Shown here: positions 42,640 to 50,573 of the stretch, in pieces
How positions within the stretch are numbered: the stretch's first letter is position 1
Layout of the letters: each line of letters begins with the position of its first letter
Origin: Streptomyces sp. ADI95-17
GTDB lineage: Bacteria > Actinomycetota > Actinomycetes > Streptomycetales > Streptomycetaceae
Assembly (NCBI RefSeq): GCF_003846175.1
Contig: NZ_ML123049.1
Span: 176,425 to 226,997, forward strand
DNA: 50,573 nucleotides
Direction of reading: 5' to 3'
Notes under the pieces: generated by a model
Told to the model about the DNA's origin: nothing
Database searches by the model: none
Seen by the model: the letters and a program-made list of their open reading frames with translations, nothing else
Translations under genes and position numbers: made by a program

Positions 42640-42834
42640 CTACTCGAACCGTATGGAAGCCGCCGCGACGGCCGTGGCGGCAGGGGCGGCCACGACGCAG
42701 ATGGAGAGCATCGCGGCGCCCGTCTCCGAGGACCCGTCGAGGTCCTCGATGATCAGACCGCGTGCCGAGGCGTGCATGGTGTCCGTGGCAGTCTGCTCAC
42801 CGAATCGGCTGCATGAGTTGACAGAGTTGGTCAT
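42640..42834 (-). CDS. Putative RiPP precursor peptide
   Basis: 64 residues, 19 nt upstream of the YcaO fusion gene and on the same strand. ATG 42832-42834 follows GGGGGGA. The first part (to about residue 40) is polar and leader-like, including ARGLIIEDLDGSSETGAA; the acidic, hydrophobic IIEDLD stretch is the sort of motif bound by RiPP recognition elements. The C-terminal part is small and hydrophobic: LSICVVAAPAATAV, then AAASIRFE, with one Cys, Ser and Thr available for modification. The cleavage site is unknown. The call rests on size, position and composition; I do not recognise a named family. Confidence 0.7.
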   Translation of the reverse strand: MTNSVNSCSRFGEQTATDTMHASARGLIIEDLDGSSETGAAMLSICVVAAPAATAVAAASIRFE

Positions 42835-42959
42835 GGTGGTTCGATCCCCCCAGGGATGGTTGTCGAGTGATTCTCAAGCAGCTCTGCACGGCCTCAGCAC
42901 CTTACAGGCAGTGCCGCAATCGCCGTGAAGAGACGAACGTGTCATGAATTGAGCGGAGT

Positions 42960-43640
42960 CTATGAATCCGCGTCAAAAGCGCCGTGTGGAACCGGCGTCA
43001 TGATCAAATCGAATTGGGCCGATGCCAGGACTTCGGCGACCGTGGCGCCGATCTCCTCGCTGTGTCCGGCGTTCTCGCCGGGACAGCCGAGGACCACCAG
43101 AAGGGCCTCGTGCGTGTCCGCCGCGAGCTGGTGGGCGGCTGCGTCGCAGTCCCGCTTTCCCAGCCAGGCGAGCGGATCCACGGCCCGGCCGTCACGCGTC
43201 AGGCCGTATACGAGGTCACCGGCGGGAATGGGCCAGGACTTGCTGGAGAAGGCGGGGACGATTCGCTCGTCCCCCGTGGCGCGGGTGAGCAGCAGGTCCT
43301 GCCCGTCCCCTGCAGGAGGGGCCTTGTGCAGCCCGACTCCGCCTCCGTGACGCAGGGTTGCGACGGTCACCGCATCCACGACCGCGCCATGGGATCTCCA
43401 GCCACGAGCGGTCACGAGTTCCCGCAGCCGTTCGCCGGCGGGCACCACCGAGGGGTGCCCCAACTCGGCCAGAAGTTTTCGGTATCCGTCCGGGAACGGT
43501 CGGTCGGGGTCGTGGTGGGAGAGCGCTTCGGTGGCGGTCAGCCCCTCCGCCGACAGCAGCGGCCGGCCGGCGGTCAGCCGCCAGACACGTGGATGGTGAA
43601 GGCCGAGCGCGTGAATGTGCGGGGTCGTTCTGACAAACAC
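42960..43640 (-). CDS. B3/B4-domain protein (tRNA-synthetase-editing-like)
   Basis: 226 residues from GTG 43640, after AAGGAGG. The middle and C-terminal parts follow the B3/B4 pattern found in phenylalanyl-tRNA synthetase beta chains and free-standing relatives: AVVDAVTVATLRHGGGVGLH, then an IPAGDLVYGLT-like turn and DPLAWLGKRDCDAA, then THEALLVVLGCPG. Free-standing B3/B4 proteins may edit mischarged tRNA, but their roles are mostly unknown. It lies 13 nt after the hydrolase gene and 125 nt before the precursor gene, in one direction with the RiPP genes. Its presence here is unusual; it could be a tailoring, self-protection or tRNA-linked function, none of which is shown. Confidence 0.65.
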   Translation of the reverse strand: MFVRTTPHIHALGLHHPRVWRLTAGRPLLSAEGLTATEALSHHDPDRPFPDGYRKLLAELGHPSVVPAGERLRELVTARGWRSHGAVVDAVTVATLRHGGGVGLHKAPPAGDGQDLLLTRATGDERIVPAFSSKSWPIPAGDLVYGLTRDGRAVDPLAWLGKRDCDAAAHQLAADTHEALLVVLGCPGENAGHSEEIGATVAEVLASAQFDLIMTPVPHGAFDADS

Positions 43641-43653
43641 GTTTTGCCCTCCT

Positions 43654-44460
43654 TCAGTTCCGCGCGAAAAAGTGCAGCAGTTCGGCGTTCACGCGGTCCG
43701 GGCGCTCCATGTAGCCGTAATGACCGGCATTCTCGATCTCGACGTACCGGGCACCCGGGATGGTGTCGGCGACTTCCCGGCTCAGATGCGGAGGGAGAAC
43801 CAGGTCGTCGGCGAAGCCGATCACCAGGCAGCGCGCCCGGATCGCCTGATAGGCACGCAGCCGGTCCGGCGCCATCCCGATGCTGAGCTGAGCCCGGTAT
43901 CCGGGTGCCGCGGAGACCGGCGACACCTCGAACAGGTCGAGCCAGTCCTGGATCTCCTTGTCCTCGTTGAGCGTCGCCGGGGAGAGGAACTCCATCGCCC
44001 GTACGGTCGCGGTGTAGCGCGCCGGAAGGGTGACCCCGCTGTCGTGCAACTCCCGCTCGGCGAGGTCGCGGAACCGGCGCATCGCGTCCTTGCGGCCCCG
44101 GGTCGCGAGCAGCGCCGCCGCCGTCACCAGGTCCGGGCGCGCCAGGCACAGCTCCTGGGTGATGTGCGCGCCGAGCGAGGTGCCGACGAACCGGCAGGGG
44201 CCCAGGCCGAGGTGTTCGACCAGGCCTGCGGTGTCCGCGACCAGCTCCTCGATGGTGATCCCGTCGGTGCAGACGTCGGTGGGCGGGACACCCCGGTTGT
44301 TGAAGGTGACCACCTGGTAGCCCGCCGCCACGAGCGCCGGTACCTGGTGCAGATGCCAGACACGGCCGCTCGCCCCGGTGCCCATGACCATCACCACCGG
44401 CTCACCGCGGCCGGTGACTTCATAGCCGAGGCTGATTCCGTTGATTGTGCTGACCGGCAC
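43654..44460 (-). CDS. Alpha/beta hydrolase
   Basis: 268 residues from GTG 44458-44460, which has GAGGAGG at good spacing; GTG 44464-44466 is possible but too close to that site. The order of motifs is that of the fold: GYEVTGRGEPVVMVMGTGAS (oxyanion region), then FNNRGVPPTD, the nucleophile elbow GTSLGAHIT, an acidic residue in FADDLVLPPH, and the catalytic His in NAGHYGYMERPD. No signal peptide. It heads the minus-strand RiPP gene run. A role in leader removal, ester or thioester hydrolysis or tailoring is possible; the substrate cannot be told. Confidence 0.85.
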   Translation of the reverse strand: MPVSTINGISLGYEVTGRGEPVVMVMGTGASGRVWHLHQVPALVAAGYQVVTFNNRGVPPTDVCTDGITIEELVADTAGLVEHLGLGPCRFVGTSLGAHITQELCLARPDLVTAAALLATRGRKDAMRRFRDLAERELHDSGVTLPARYTATVRAMEFLSPATLNEDKEIQDWLDLFEVSPVSAAPGYRAQLSIGMAPDRLRAYQAIRARCLVIGFADDLVLPPHLSREVADTIPGARYVEIENAGHYGYMERPDRVNAELLHFFARN

Positions 44461-44615
44461 GGTCACGCCCTCCTCTGCGCCGTGGAACCGGGTGGCTCCG
44501 GCTCGGCAACGTAATCGGCCGGGTACGGGAGGGACCACGTGTTTTGGTCGTGCCTTAAATCGTTGCGCCGCCCGGACCGGAGGGGTCACGATCGGCGCGA
44601 CCGAAGGGGAGACTC

Positions 44616-44834
44616 ATGGACAATCCGTTCGACGACGACAACGGCACGTTCTACGTTCTGGTGAACGACGAGAACCAGCATTCGCTCTGGCCCGTCTTCG
44701 CCGAAGTTCCGGACGGCTGGACCATCGTGTTCGGCGAGGAGAGCCGCCAGGCCTGTCTGGACTACGTGGAGAAGAACTGGACCGACATGCGGCCGGCCAG
44801 CCTCATCAGCGCGATGGAACAGGCCGCCGCCTGA
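44616..44834 (+). CDS. MbtH-like NRPS accessory protein
   Basis: 72 residues with the whole family signature: NPFDDDNGTFYVLVNDENQH, SLWPVFAEVPDGWTIVFGEE, then CLDYVEKNWTDMRP, including the conserved Trp residues. MbtH-like proteins bind and activate adenylation domains of nonribosomal peptide synthetases. The NRPS gene beginning at 50113 on the same strand is the evident partner, although an exporter on the other strand separates them. The ATG follows a GAAGGGGAG ribosome site. Confidence 0.95.
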   Translation: MDNPFDDDNGTFYVLVNDENQHSLWPVFAEVPDGWTIVFGEESRQACLDYVEKNWTDMRPASLISAMEQAAA

Positions 44835-44871
44835 CCGCCCGACCCCACGGGCATGCTCACACCCCCCACAG

Positions 44872-44917
44872 CGACAGGGCGGGTGCCCCGGAGAAATCCG
44901 GAGCACCCGCCCTGTCG
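44872..44917. terminator. Long hairpin after mbtH
   Basis: Arms at 44872-44892 and 44897-44917 (21 bp each, starting CGACAGGGCGGGTGC) pair with one mismatch around a GAAA loop. It starts about 38 nt after the MbtH stop. Very stable; expected to stop transcription of mbtH. Confidence 0.8.
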
Positions 44918-44998
44918 TCGTCGTGAACACCCTGTCGGACACGGCACCCGTACGCGGCTCCCGTACGTGGAGTCAGCCGCGTCGGCGCCCGCCGTCGG

Positions 44999-45047
44999 CC
45001 GCGGATGCGTCCGGACACCCGCATCCGCGGTCCGGACGCATCCGCGG
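44999..45047. terminator. Second long inverted repeat, next to the exporter gene end
   Basis: CCGCGGATGCGTCCGGAC (44999-45016) and GTCCGGACGCATCCGCGG (45030-45047) are perfect 18-bp inverted arms with a 13-nt loop. The loop contains a further copy of CGCATCCGCG. It ends 5 nt before the stop codon of the minus-strand permease, so it probably terminates that transcript. Confidence 0.7.
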
Positions 45048-45051
45048 TCGG

Positions 45052-47610
45052 CTATTCACCCGTGTACACCGCGTCGATCGGGCGGGTACGCAGGGCCGAG
45101 CGCGTGGACAGGGCGATGGAGAGCCAGCCGAGCACGGCGATGAAGGCCCCTACTCCCGCCCAGACCAGCGGGTCCACGTGCGGCATGGCCTGGCCGGTCA
45201 TGGCCAGACTGCTGCCGATCGTGGGCGGGACGGCGATGAGGACGCCGACGACGATCGCCGTGACCACCACGACCCAGGACTCCAGGAACATCATCCGCAG
45301 GGTCTGTCGCCGACTGGTCCCGATCAGGCGAAGCATGGCGAACTCGCGGCTGCGCGCCATGGTCGCGATCACCAGGGTGTTCACCACGGCGATCAGTACA
45401 TAGAGCAGCAGCAGGGAGTTGGCGATCAGATTGGTCCACGACTGCTGGGCGAACTGGCCCTGCTGGACCGCCGCGAACTCGTCCGGCTGCTGCACCTTCA
45501 GGGTCGGAGTGCGCTGGGCGAGCTCGGCCAGGGCCTTCCCCACCCGGTCGCGGTCGCCGGTGTCCGACGCCGTCACCAGCAGGGCCGCATCGAGCCGGTC
45601 GGTGGTGTGCGCCGTCAGCATGCCGTGCGGGAGGGTGACGTCGCCGAAGCCGAGTCCGTTGCCGTAGACGGCCACCACCTTGAGCTTCTTCCTGACGCCG
45701 TCGCCGAGGTTGACGTCGGCGGTGTCGCCGATGCCGAGCCCCGCGGTGTCGGCGGCCATCCAGCTGAGCGCCACGGTGTCGCCGGTCAACGCGTCCAGGC
45801 CTCCCTCGCGCACATCCAGGTCGAGGGTGCGGCCGATGCCGCGCGGGTCGATGCCCTCGGCGCTGAAGGGACGGGCAGCCATCTTGTCCACCTCCAGGTA
45901 GTTGAGCATCACCTGGGAGCGGGCCACGGGGGTGGCCGTGGCGACACCCGGAACCGCCCTTACGGAATCGGCCAGTTCGGTCGAGAGCCCGGTGGAGTCA
46001 CTGGTCAGCACGTAGTCCGCGACGACGCCGGTCGCGGCTTGCTTCGCGGCGGTCGCCTCGACCGTGGAGAGGGTGGAGAGCTGCATCAGGGCCATGGCCG
46101 CGCCGAGCGCGAGCGGGACGACGGCGCTGCTGAGCCGACGCGAGTTGGCACTGGTGTTGGCGGCCGCCAGATAGCCGCTGATCCGGAAACTGCGCAGCAG
46201 CGGTGCCATCATCGCTGCCGTGATCTTCACGAGCTGGGGGCCGATCAGCGCGCAGCCGAACATCAGGATGAGCAGTGAGCCGGCCGCACCGGCGATCGCC
46301 AGCTGACCGGGGATCACCGCAGGCAGCACGACGGCCGCCGCGAGACCGAGCACGATCAGCCCGCGGCCGACGTTCAGCCGGACCCGGCCCAGCCGCGGCG
46401 GCTCGGACTGCGACTCGCGCAGCGCCTCCACCGGCTGGATCCTGGCGGTGCGGAAGGCCGCGATGAAGCCGGCCAGCCGGGCGCCCAGCACGCACAGCAC
46501 CACGGCCGCCCCGGCCGGAGCCGGATTGTACGAGAGCTCGAAGTCGCCCGGCAGCACTCCGACGGAGGCGAACGCGTCGCGCAGAGCGCCCGCGATCAGG
46601 AAGCCGGGTGCCGCGCCGAGCAGGGCACCGGCCGCCGCGACCATCAGGATCTCGCTGCCGATCAGTGAGTGGATCTGGCGGGGCGAGGCGGCGATGGCGC
46701 GCAGCATGGCCAGTTCGCGGCGACGCTGGTGGACGGCCAGGCCCAGTGTGGAGGAGACCACGAAGATCACCACGGCGAGAGCGGTGCCGCCGAAGGAGGC
46801 GGACAGTGCGACCAGGAAGCCGCGCGACTGCCCCATGTCGAGGAACTCCAGGTCACCGACCTGCTTTCCGGTGTGGACGGCGACCGGTTCCCGGGAGCCC
46901 GCGAGCGCCTTCTCGATCCGGCCGGCCAGTGCGTCCGCGTCCGTACCCGGCTCGGCAAGCACGCCGATCGCGGTGAGCCGGTCCGGACGCTGAGAGAGCT
47001 GCGTTGCCCGCGCATCCGTCAAGAACACCGCCGACTGGCGGCTCAGGCCGGCCTTCGACGGCGCGGCCAGGCCGACGACCCGGTAGCTCGCCGGGGTGGT
47101 GCCGACCGACAGCCGTACGGTGTCACCGACCTTCACCCCGGCCTTGCCGGCCAGCGCGGTGTCCAGCACCGCCTCGCCCTCGCCGCGCGGCTCGGCTCCC
47201 TCGGCGAGGGTGAACGGGCCGAGTGCCGCGGAGGCCCAGCCGTGTCCGAACAGCGGGTGGTCGAGGGACAGGGTGCGGCCCTTGCGGTCGGCGATACTCA
47301 TTCCGACCGTGCGGTCGCCGACGACCGCCCGTACGCCGGGCACCTCGGCGACCTCGGCGGTCAGCGAGGCCGGCAGGGTGACCCGCTCCGCGTAGTGCGG
47401 GTCGAAGTTCTGCGCGACCTCTCGGCTCTGGTTGCCGCCGATCATCACTGCGGCGCCCGCGTACCGCTCGGGCGAAACCCCGGACAGCAGACCGGACATG
47501 AGCAGGACGCCACAGGCGGTCACGACGGCGGAGCCGCAGAACACGGCGATGAACGCCGCGATGAACCCGCCCTTGCGCTTCTTGATGGTGCTCCACGCGA
47601 TGTCGAACAT
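45052..47610 (-). CDS. MacB/FtsX-type ABC transporter permease
   Basis: 852 residues, with the duplicated layout of Streptomyces FtsX-like permeases. The N-terminal helix FIAAFIAVFCGSAVVTACGV is followed by a large extracytoplasmic domain and three FtsX helices (LAVVIFVVSSTLGLAVHQRR begins one block). A second extracytoplasmic domain and a last block with SLLLLYVLIAVVNTLVIATM and REFAMLRLIGTSRRQTLRMM follow. The RR-x-ELAMLRA-type coupling helix appears in both halves. Such permeases export peptides or sense them. It lies 11 nt after its ATPase. In an NRPS locus, export of or self-resistance to the product is the likely role. Confidence 0.9.
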   Translation of the reverse strand: MFDIAWSTIKKRKGGFIAAFIAVFCGSAVVTACGVLLMSGLLSGVSPERYAGAAVMIGGNQSREVAQNFDPHYAERVTLPASLTAEVAEVPGVRAVVGDRTVGMSIADRKGRTLSLDHPLFGHGWASAALGPFTLAEGAEPRGEGEAVLDTALAGKAGVKVGDTVRLSVGTTPASYRVVGLAAPSKAGLSRQSAVFLTDARATQLSQRPDRLTAIGVLAEPGTDADALAGRIEKALAGSREPVAVHTGKQVGDLEFLDMGQSRGFLVALSASFGGTALAVVIFVVSSTLGLAVHQRRRELAMLRAIAASPRQIHSLIGSEILMVAAAGALLGAAPGFLIAGALRDAFASVGVLPGDFELSYNPAPAGAAVVLCVLGARLAGFIAAFRTARIQPVEALRESQSEPPRLGRVRLNVGRGLIVLGLAAAVVLPAVIPGQLAIAGAAGSLLILMFGCALIGPQLVKITAAMMAPLLRSFRISGYLAAANTSANSRRLSSAVVPLALGAAMALMQLSTLSTVEATAAKQAATGVVADYVLTSDSTGLSTELADSVRAVPGVATATPVARSQVMLNYLEVDKMAARPFSAEGIDPRGIGRTLDLDVREGGLDALTGDTVALSWMAADTAGLGIGDTADVNLGDGVRKKLKVVAVYGNGLGFGDVTLPHGMLTAHTTDRLDAALLVTASDTGDRDRVGKALAELAQRTPTLKVQQPDEFAAVQQGQFAQQSWTNLIANSLLLLYVLIAVVNTLVIATMARSREFAMLRLIGTSRRQTLRMMFLESWVVVVTAIVVGVLIAVPPTIGSSLAMTGQAMPHVDPLVWAGVGAFIAVLGWLSIALSTRSALRTRPIDAVYTGE

Positions 47611-47621
47611 TCTCGGCCGCC

Positions 47622-48395
<774 letters not shown>

Positions 48396-48566
48396 ATTTC
48401 TCGCCCTCCCGTTCGTCAGCGGCATCAGACTATGGGAAGAGATGATGTGCGGCGAACCCCCTGAATCCCGTAATGAAGGTGGAGCCAGCTACACCATGGC
48501 CGGTTTTGCTCGGTCCGCTGTCCGATAACCTGCCCACCTGCCCGTTTAACTCCTGGCTTTAGCTCT

Positions 48567-48596
48567 TTGGTCCCTGCATAGAGGTGTCGCTAGCCT
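48567..48596 (+). promoter_or_regulatory. Candidate promoter of the serine hydrolase gene
   Basis: TTGGTC (48567-48572) and TAGCCT (48591-48596) are spaced by 18 nt and lie about 30 nt before the ATG at 48627. The region is AT-richer than its surroundings. Assigned by eye; the 230-nt divergent gap must also hold the exporter promoter. Confidence 0.35.
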
Positions 48597-48626
48597 GGCG
48601 CTTATTCATTGACCTGGGTGGACCTG

Positions 48627-50024
48627 ATGACGGAATCCGCTGAATTTCCCATGGAGCTGCCCGCGCACGGCGAAGTGGCCGGGCTGCTCGATACGCTCGC
48701 CCGCGAATACCTTGCACCCGGTGTGCAATTCGCTGTCTACGAGCGCGGAGTGATCTCCTCCTTCGAATACGGAGAAGAGACCTACGGGTCGGGCCGGCCG
48801 GTCACGGCCGACACCGTATTCCCGTGGGGCTCGGTGACGAAGTCCGCGACCGCACTGCTGCTGGCACAGCTCGTCAGCGACGGCGACCTGGAACTGGACG
48901 AGCCGGTAGGGCCGTTGCTGCCCGAACTGGCCGGGAGTCCCGACAGCCCGCTGTACACCGCGACCCCGCGCCGACTGCTGAGCCACACGGCCGGCCTGCC
49001 GGACATGCCGCCCGTCGAGGACGACCTCGCGCTGCGCGACTGTGTCGCCGCGTCGGCCGGCGCGCCCGCAGTGTGCGAGCCCGGCAAACACTTCTCGTAC
49101 GCGAACCTCGGCTATGTACTGGCCGGCCGGATCCTCGAATCCGTGACCGGAGTGACCTGGTGGGAGTCGGTACGGGACTTCGTGCTGACCCCGCTCGGTG
49201 TCGAGCCCGGATTTCTCGGCGCCGCCGCGCCCGGACCGGTGGCCGGCCAGCACGCGGTGCATCTGCCGACCGGATCGGTGCAGCAGGTCGACGAGCCGGG
49301 CCTGCCCAAGGCACTGGTGCCCGCCGGAGCCCTGATGTCCAGCGCGACCGGACTGCTGCGCTACGCCGCCGTCCATCTCGCGCCCGGCGGCAGCACGGTG
49401 CTGGAGCCCGGACTGCTCGCCGAACTTCGCACCCCGGTACCCGGCTCGGCGGCGTTCGGACTGGCGGACGGCTGGGGCCTGGGCCTCGCCGTCCACACCG
49501 ACGGTGCGGGTCGGCGCTGGCTGGGCCACGACGGCAACACCGGCGGGGCGAGCTGCGCCCTGCGCTTCGACCCCGGGCGGGGCATCGGGGTCGCCCTGAT
49601 GACGAATGCCACCTCCGGCCGCCAGATGGGCCACGCCTTCTTCGACGCGCTCGCCGCGAAGGGCTTCGACGTCGGCCGGGCCGAGGCGCCCGACCTCGGC
49701 CGGCCGCTCTCCGGCTCCGCGCTGGACGCCGCCGCGGCCGAGGTGTGCGGGGAATACCGGTCCGGCACGGACCTCCTCACCGTCCGCCGGGCCGGCCACG
49801 GGGAATTGCTGATGGACCGCGGCGGGCTGCGGCCGGCCCGGCTGGAACTCCATCAGGGCCTGGAATTCCGATTGAAGAGTGAATCCGTCGAGGCCGGACA
49901 CGGCAGCGACGAATCCAAGGACCTGTACTGCTTCGTGCGGGATTCCCGTACAGGACAGGTCGGCGGAATGTACATGAGCGGTGGGCGGCTGCAGGTGCGG
50001 GAGGGAATCGGCCTCCTCGGCTGA
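48627..50024 (+). CDS. Serine hydrolase of beta-lactamase/PBP4 fold, likely PBP-type thioesterase of the NRPS
   Basis: 465 residues, with no signal peptide or membrane segment, so cytosolic, unlike real penicillin-binding proteins. Catalytic residues: Ser69-x-x-Lys72 in WGSVTKSATA, Tyr158 in SYANLGYV, and His301 in WLGHDGNTGG. A C-terminal lipocalin-like region follows at about 350-465. This set matches what I recall of stand-alone PBP-type thioesterases such as SurE (Ser63, Lys66, Tyr154, His305), which macrocyclise nonribosomal peptides, often releasing after a D-residue. It lies right before the NRPS gene on the same strand, the usual place for such enzymes. Ordinary class C beta-lactamase/esterase is the alternative. 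ATG 48627 follows GGTGGA. Confidence 0.75.
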   Translation: MTESAEFPMELPAHGEVAGLLDTLAREYLAPGVQFAVYERGVISSFEYGEETYGSGRPVTADTVFPWGSVTKSATALLLAQLVSDGDLELDEPVGPLLPELAGSPDSPLYTATPRRLLSHTAGLPDMPPVEDDLALRDCVAASAGAPAVCEPGKHFSYANLGYVLAGRILESVTGVTWWESVRDFVLTPLGVEPGFLGAAAPGPVAGQHAVHLPTGSVQQVDEPGLPKALVPAGALMSSATGLLRYAAVHLAPGGSTVLEPGLLAELRTPVPGSAAFGLADGWGLGLAVHTDGAGRRWLGHDGNTGGASCALRFDPGRGIGVALMTNATSGRQMGHAFFDALAAKGFDVGRAEAPDLGRPLSGSALDAAAAEVCGEYRSGTDLLTVRRAGHGELLMDRGGLRPARLELHQGLEFRLKSESVEAGHGSDESKDLYCFVRDSRTGQVGGMYMSGGRLQVREGIGLLG

Positions 50025-50112
50025 TTTCTCTTTCCGGAGCGCGAATTCCGTGTCCGGATCGCTTTTCTTTCGTCTGAATTTTTTGACTTCTATGCATGGG
50101 GGAGTGGTTCGG

Positions 50113-50573
50113 GTGCTGGGGTCGTTGGCTTCGCAGGGTGGTGGCTTCGGGAATGTGGTGCTCCCGGAGGTGTTCGGCGAATGGGTGGTGCGCACACCGG
50201 ACGCGCCCGCCGTGGTGTGTGCCGGCGAACGGGTGTCGTACGCGGAACTCGACGCCCGGGCCAACCGGCTGGCGCACGCGCTGCTGGACGAGGGCGTTGT
50301 GCCCGGATCCCGCGTCGGTATCTGCCTGAACCGGGGCATACGCCCTGTCGTCGCCCTGCTCGGGGTGCTCAAGGCGGGTGCGGCAGCGGTGCCGCTCGAC
50401 CCCGAATACCCGCTGGACCGGCTGGAGTTCATGGTCGCCGACTCGGGCGCGGCCGTGGTGCTCGCCGAGGCCGCGACCGCGGAGACGGTCGTCGCCACCG
50501 GCGGCCGGGCGGTGTGCTGGGAGAACCTCGGCCTCGATACCCGGCACACCACCGCGCCGCAGGTCACCCTGGT
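50113..50573 (+). CDS. Nonribosomal peptide synthetase, start of first adenylation domain (runs off the window)
   Basis: About 153 codons before the right edge. The sequence opens GNVVLPEVFGEWVVRTPDAP, then ERVSYAELDARANRLAHAL (A1 motif region) and VLKAGAAAVPLDPEYPLDRL (A2 motif). No condensation domain precedes it, so this is probably the loading module or a chain-initiating A domain. GTG 50113 was chosen because GGGGGAG lies 8 nt upstream; GTG 50050 and ATG 50092 are in the same frame and possible. The specificity code lies beyond the window. Adjacent serine hydrolase and upstream MbtH support one NRPS locus. Confidence 0.85.
   Translation, partial: MLGSLASQGGGFGNVVLPEVFGEWVVRTPDAPAVVCAGERVSYAELDARANRLAHALLDEGVVPGSRVGICLNRGIRPVVALLGVLKAGAAAVPLDPEYPLDRLEFMVADSGAAVVLAEAATAETVVATGGRAVCWENLGLDTRHTTAPQVTL

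Noticed and set aside
42640..42834. Precursor considered as a lanthipeptide or thioamitide precursor because of its AAASI ending
   Set aside because: No LanB/LanC/LanM or TfuA-type gene is present; the E1-YcaO fusion fits azoline formation instead.
48627..50024. Serine hydrolase considered as a resistance beta-lactamase
   Set aside because: No export signal and placement directly before an NRPS gene make a biosynthetic role more likely, though not proven.
48606..50567. A 653-codon minus-strand frame across the serine hydrolase and NRPS start
   Set aside because: Antisense to two recognisable genes, with GC-shadow composition.

Overview
The window is high-GC actinobacterial DNA, almost certainly from Streptomyces or a close relative. 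GTG starts, ATGA/GTGA-coupled genes, a WhiJ-like XRE/DUF397/ATP-binding trio, a GPP34 protein, a gamma-beta urease fusion and many two-component pairs all fit that group. No rRNA, tRNA or CRISPR array was seen.

Layout. (1) 1-4432: the 5' end of an Lrp/AsnC regulator, divergent from an MFS transporter, M20 amidohydrolase and amidase operon, probably for uptake and hydrolysis of an amide-type compound. (2) 4433-12711: a Tat-exported sulfatase, then an MmpL transporter, a polytopic membrane protein and an OmpR-type two-component pair in a row. (3) 12834-17460: a WhiJ-like regulatory trio, a small PH-domain protein, two uncharacterised genes and a TIGR03086-type pseudogene. (4) 17461-20670: a gene graveyard holding a toxin tail and CdiI-like immunity remnant, an IS110 transposase relic, head-to-head fragments of a Gfo/Idh/MocA oxidoreductase and a PucR regulator, an RHS/YD-repeat fragment and a CDGSH fragment. 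An intact GPP34 gene follows.

(5) 21910-35934: the most unusual metabolic block. Three agmatine-deiminase-family enzymes (two with Tat-type leaders, one cytosolic) surround a urease-like UreAB-UreC pair that has no accessory genes. A complete five-gene Dpp/Opp-type ABC importer lies between the second and third deiminase. Two close TetR paralogs sit in the middle. A palindromic site, TTGACTGAA-AA-TTCAGTCAA, lies before the urease pair; near-copies lie before the first deiminase and before one TetR gene, so the block is probably one regulon. The urease alpha subunit keeps every nickel ligand but has rebuilt substrate-pocket segments, so its substrate may not be plain urea. The N-carbamoyl products of guanidine deimination are an obvious candidate.

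(6) 36096-38254: a small membrane protein and a NarL/LuxR-type two-component pair. (7) 38363-44460: a compact RiPP locus on the minus strand. It encodes an alpha/beta hydrolase, a B3/B4 (tRNA-editing-like) protein, a 64-residue putative precursor, an E1-like/YcaO cyclodehydratase fusion and a DesK/DesR-like two-component pair. (8) 44616-50573: the edge of a nonribosomal peptide cluster. It has an MbtH-like protein, a MacB-type ABC exporter, a serine hydrolase resembling PBP-type macrocyclising thioesterases, and the start of an NRPS opening with an adenylation domain that runs off the window.

All names come from reading motifs and family patterns by eye; no database search was run. Start codons were chosen from Shine-Dalgarno spacing and gene coupling.
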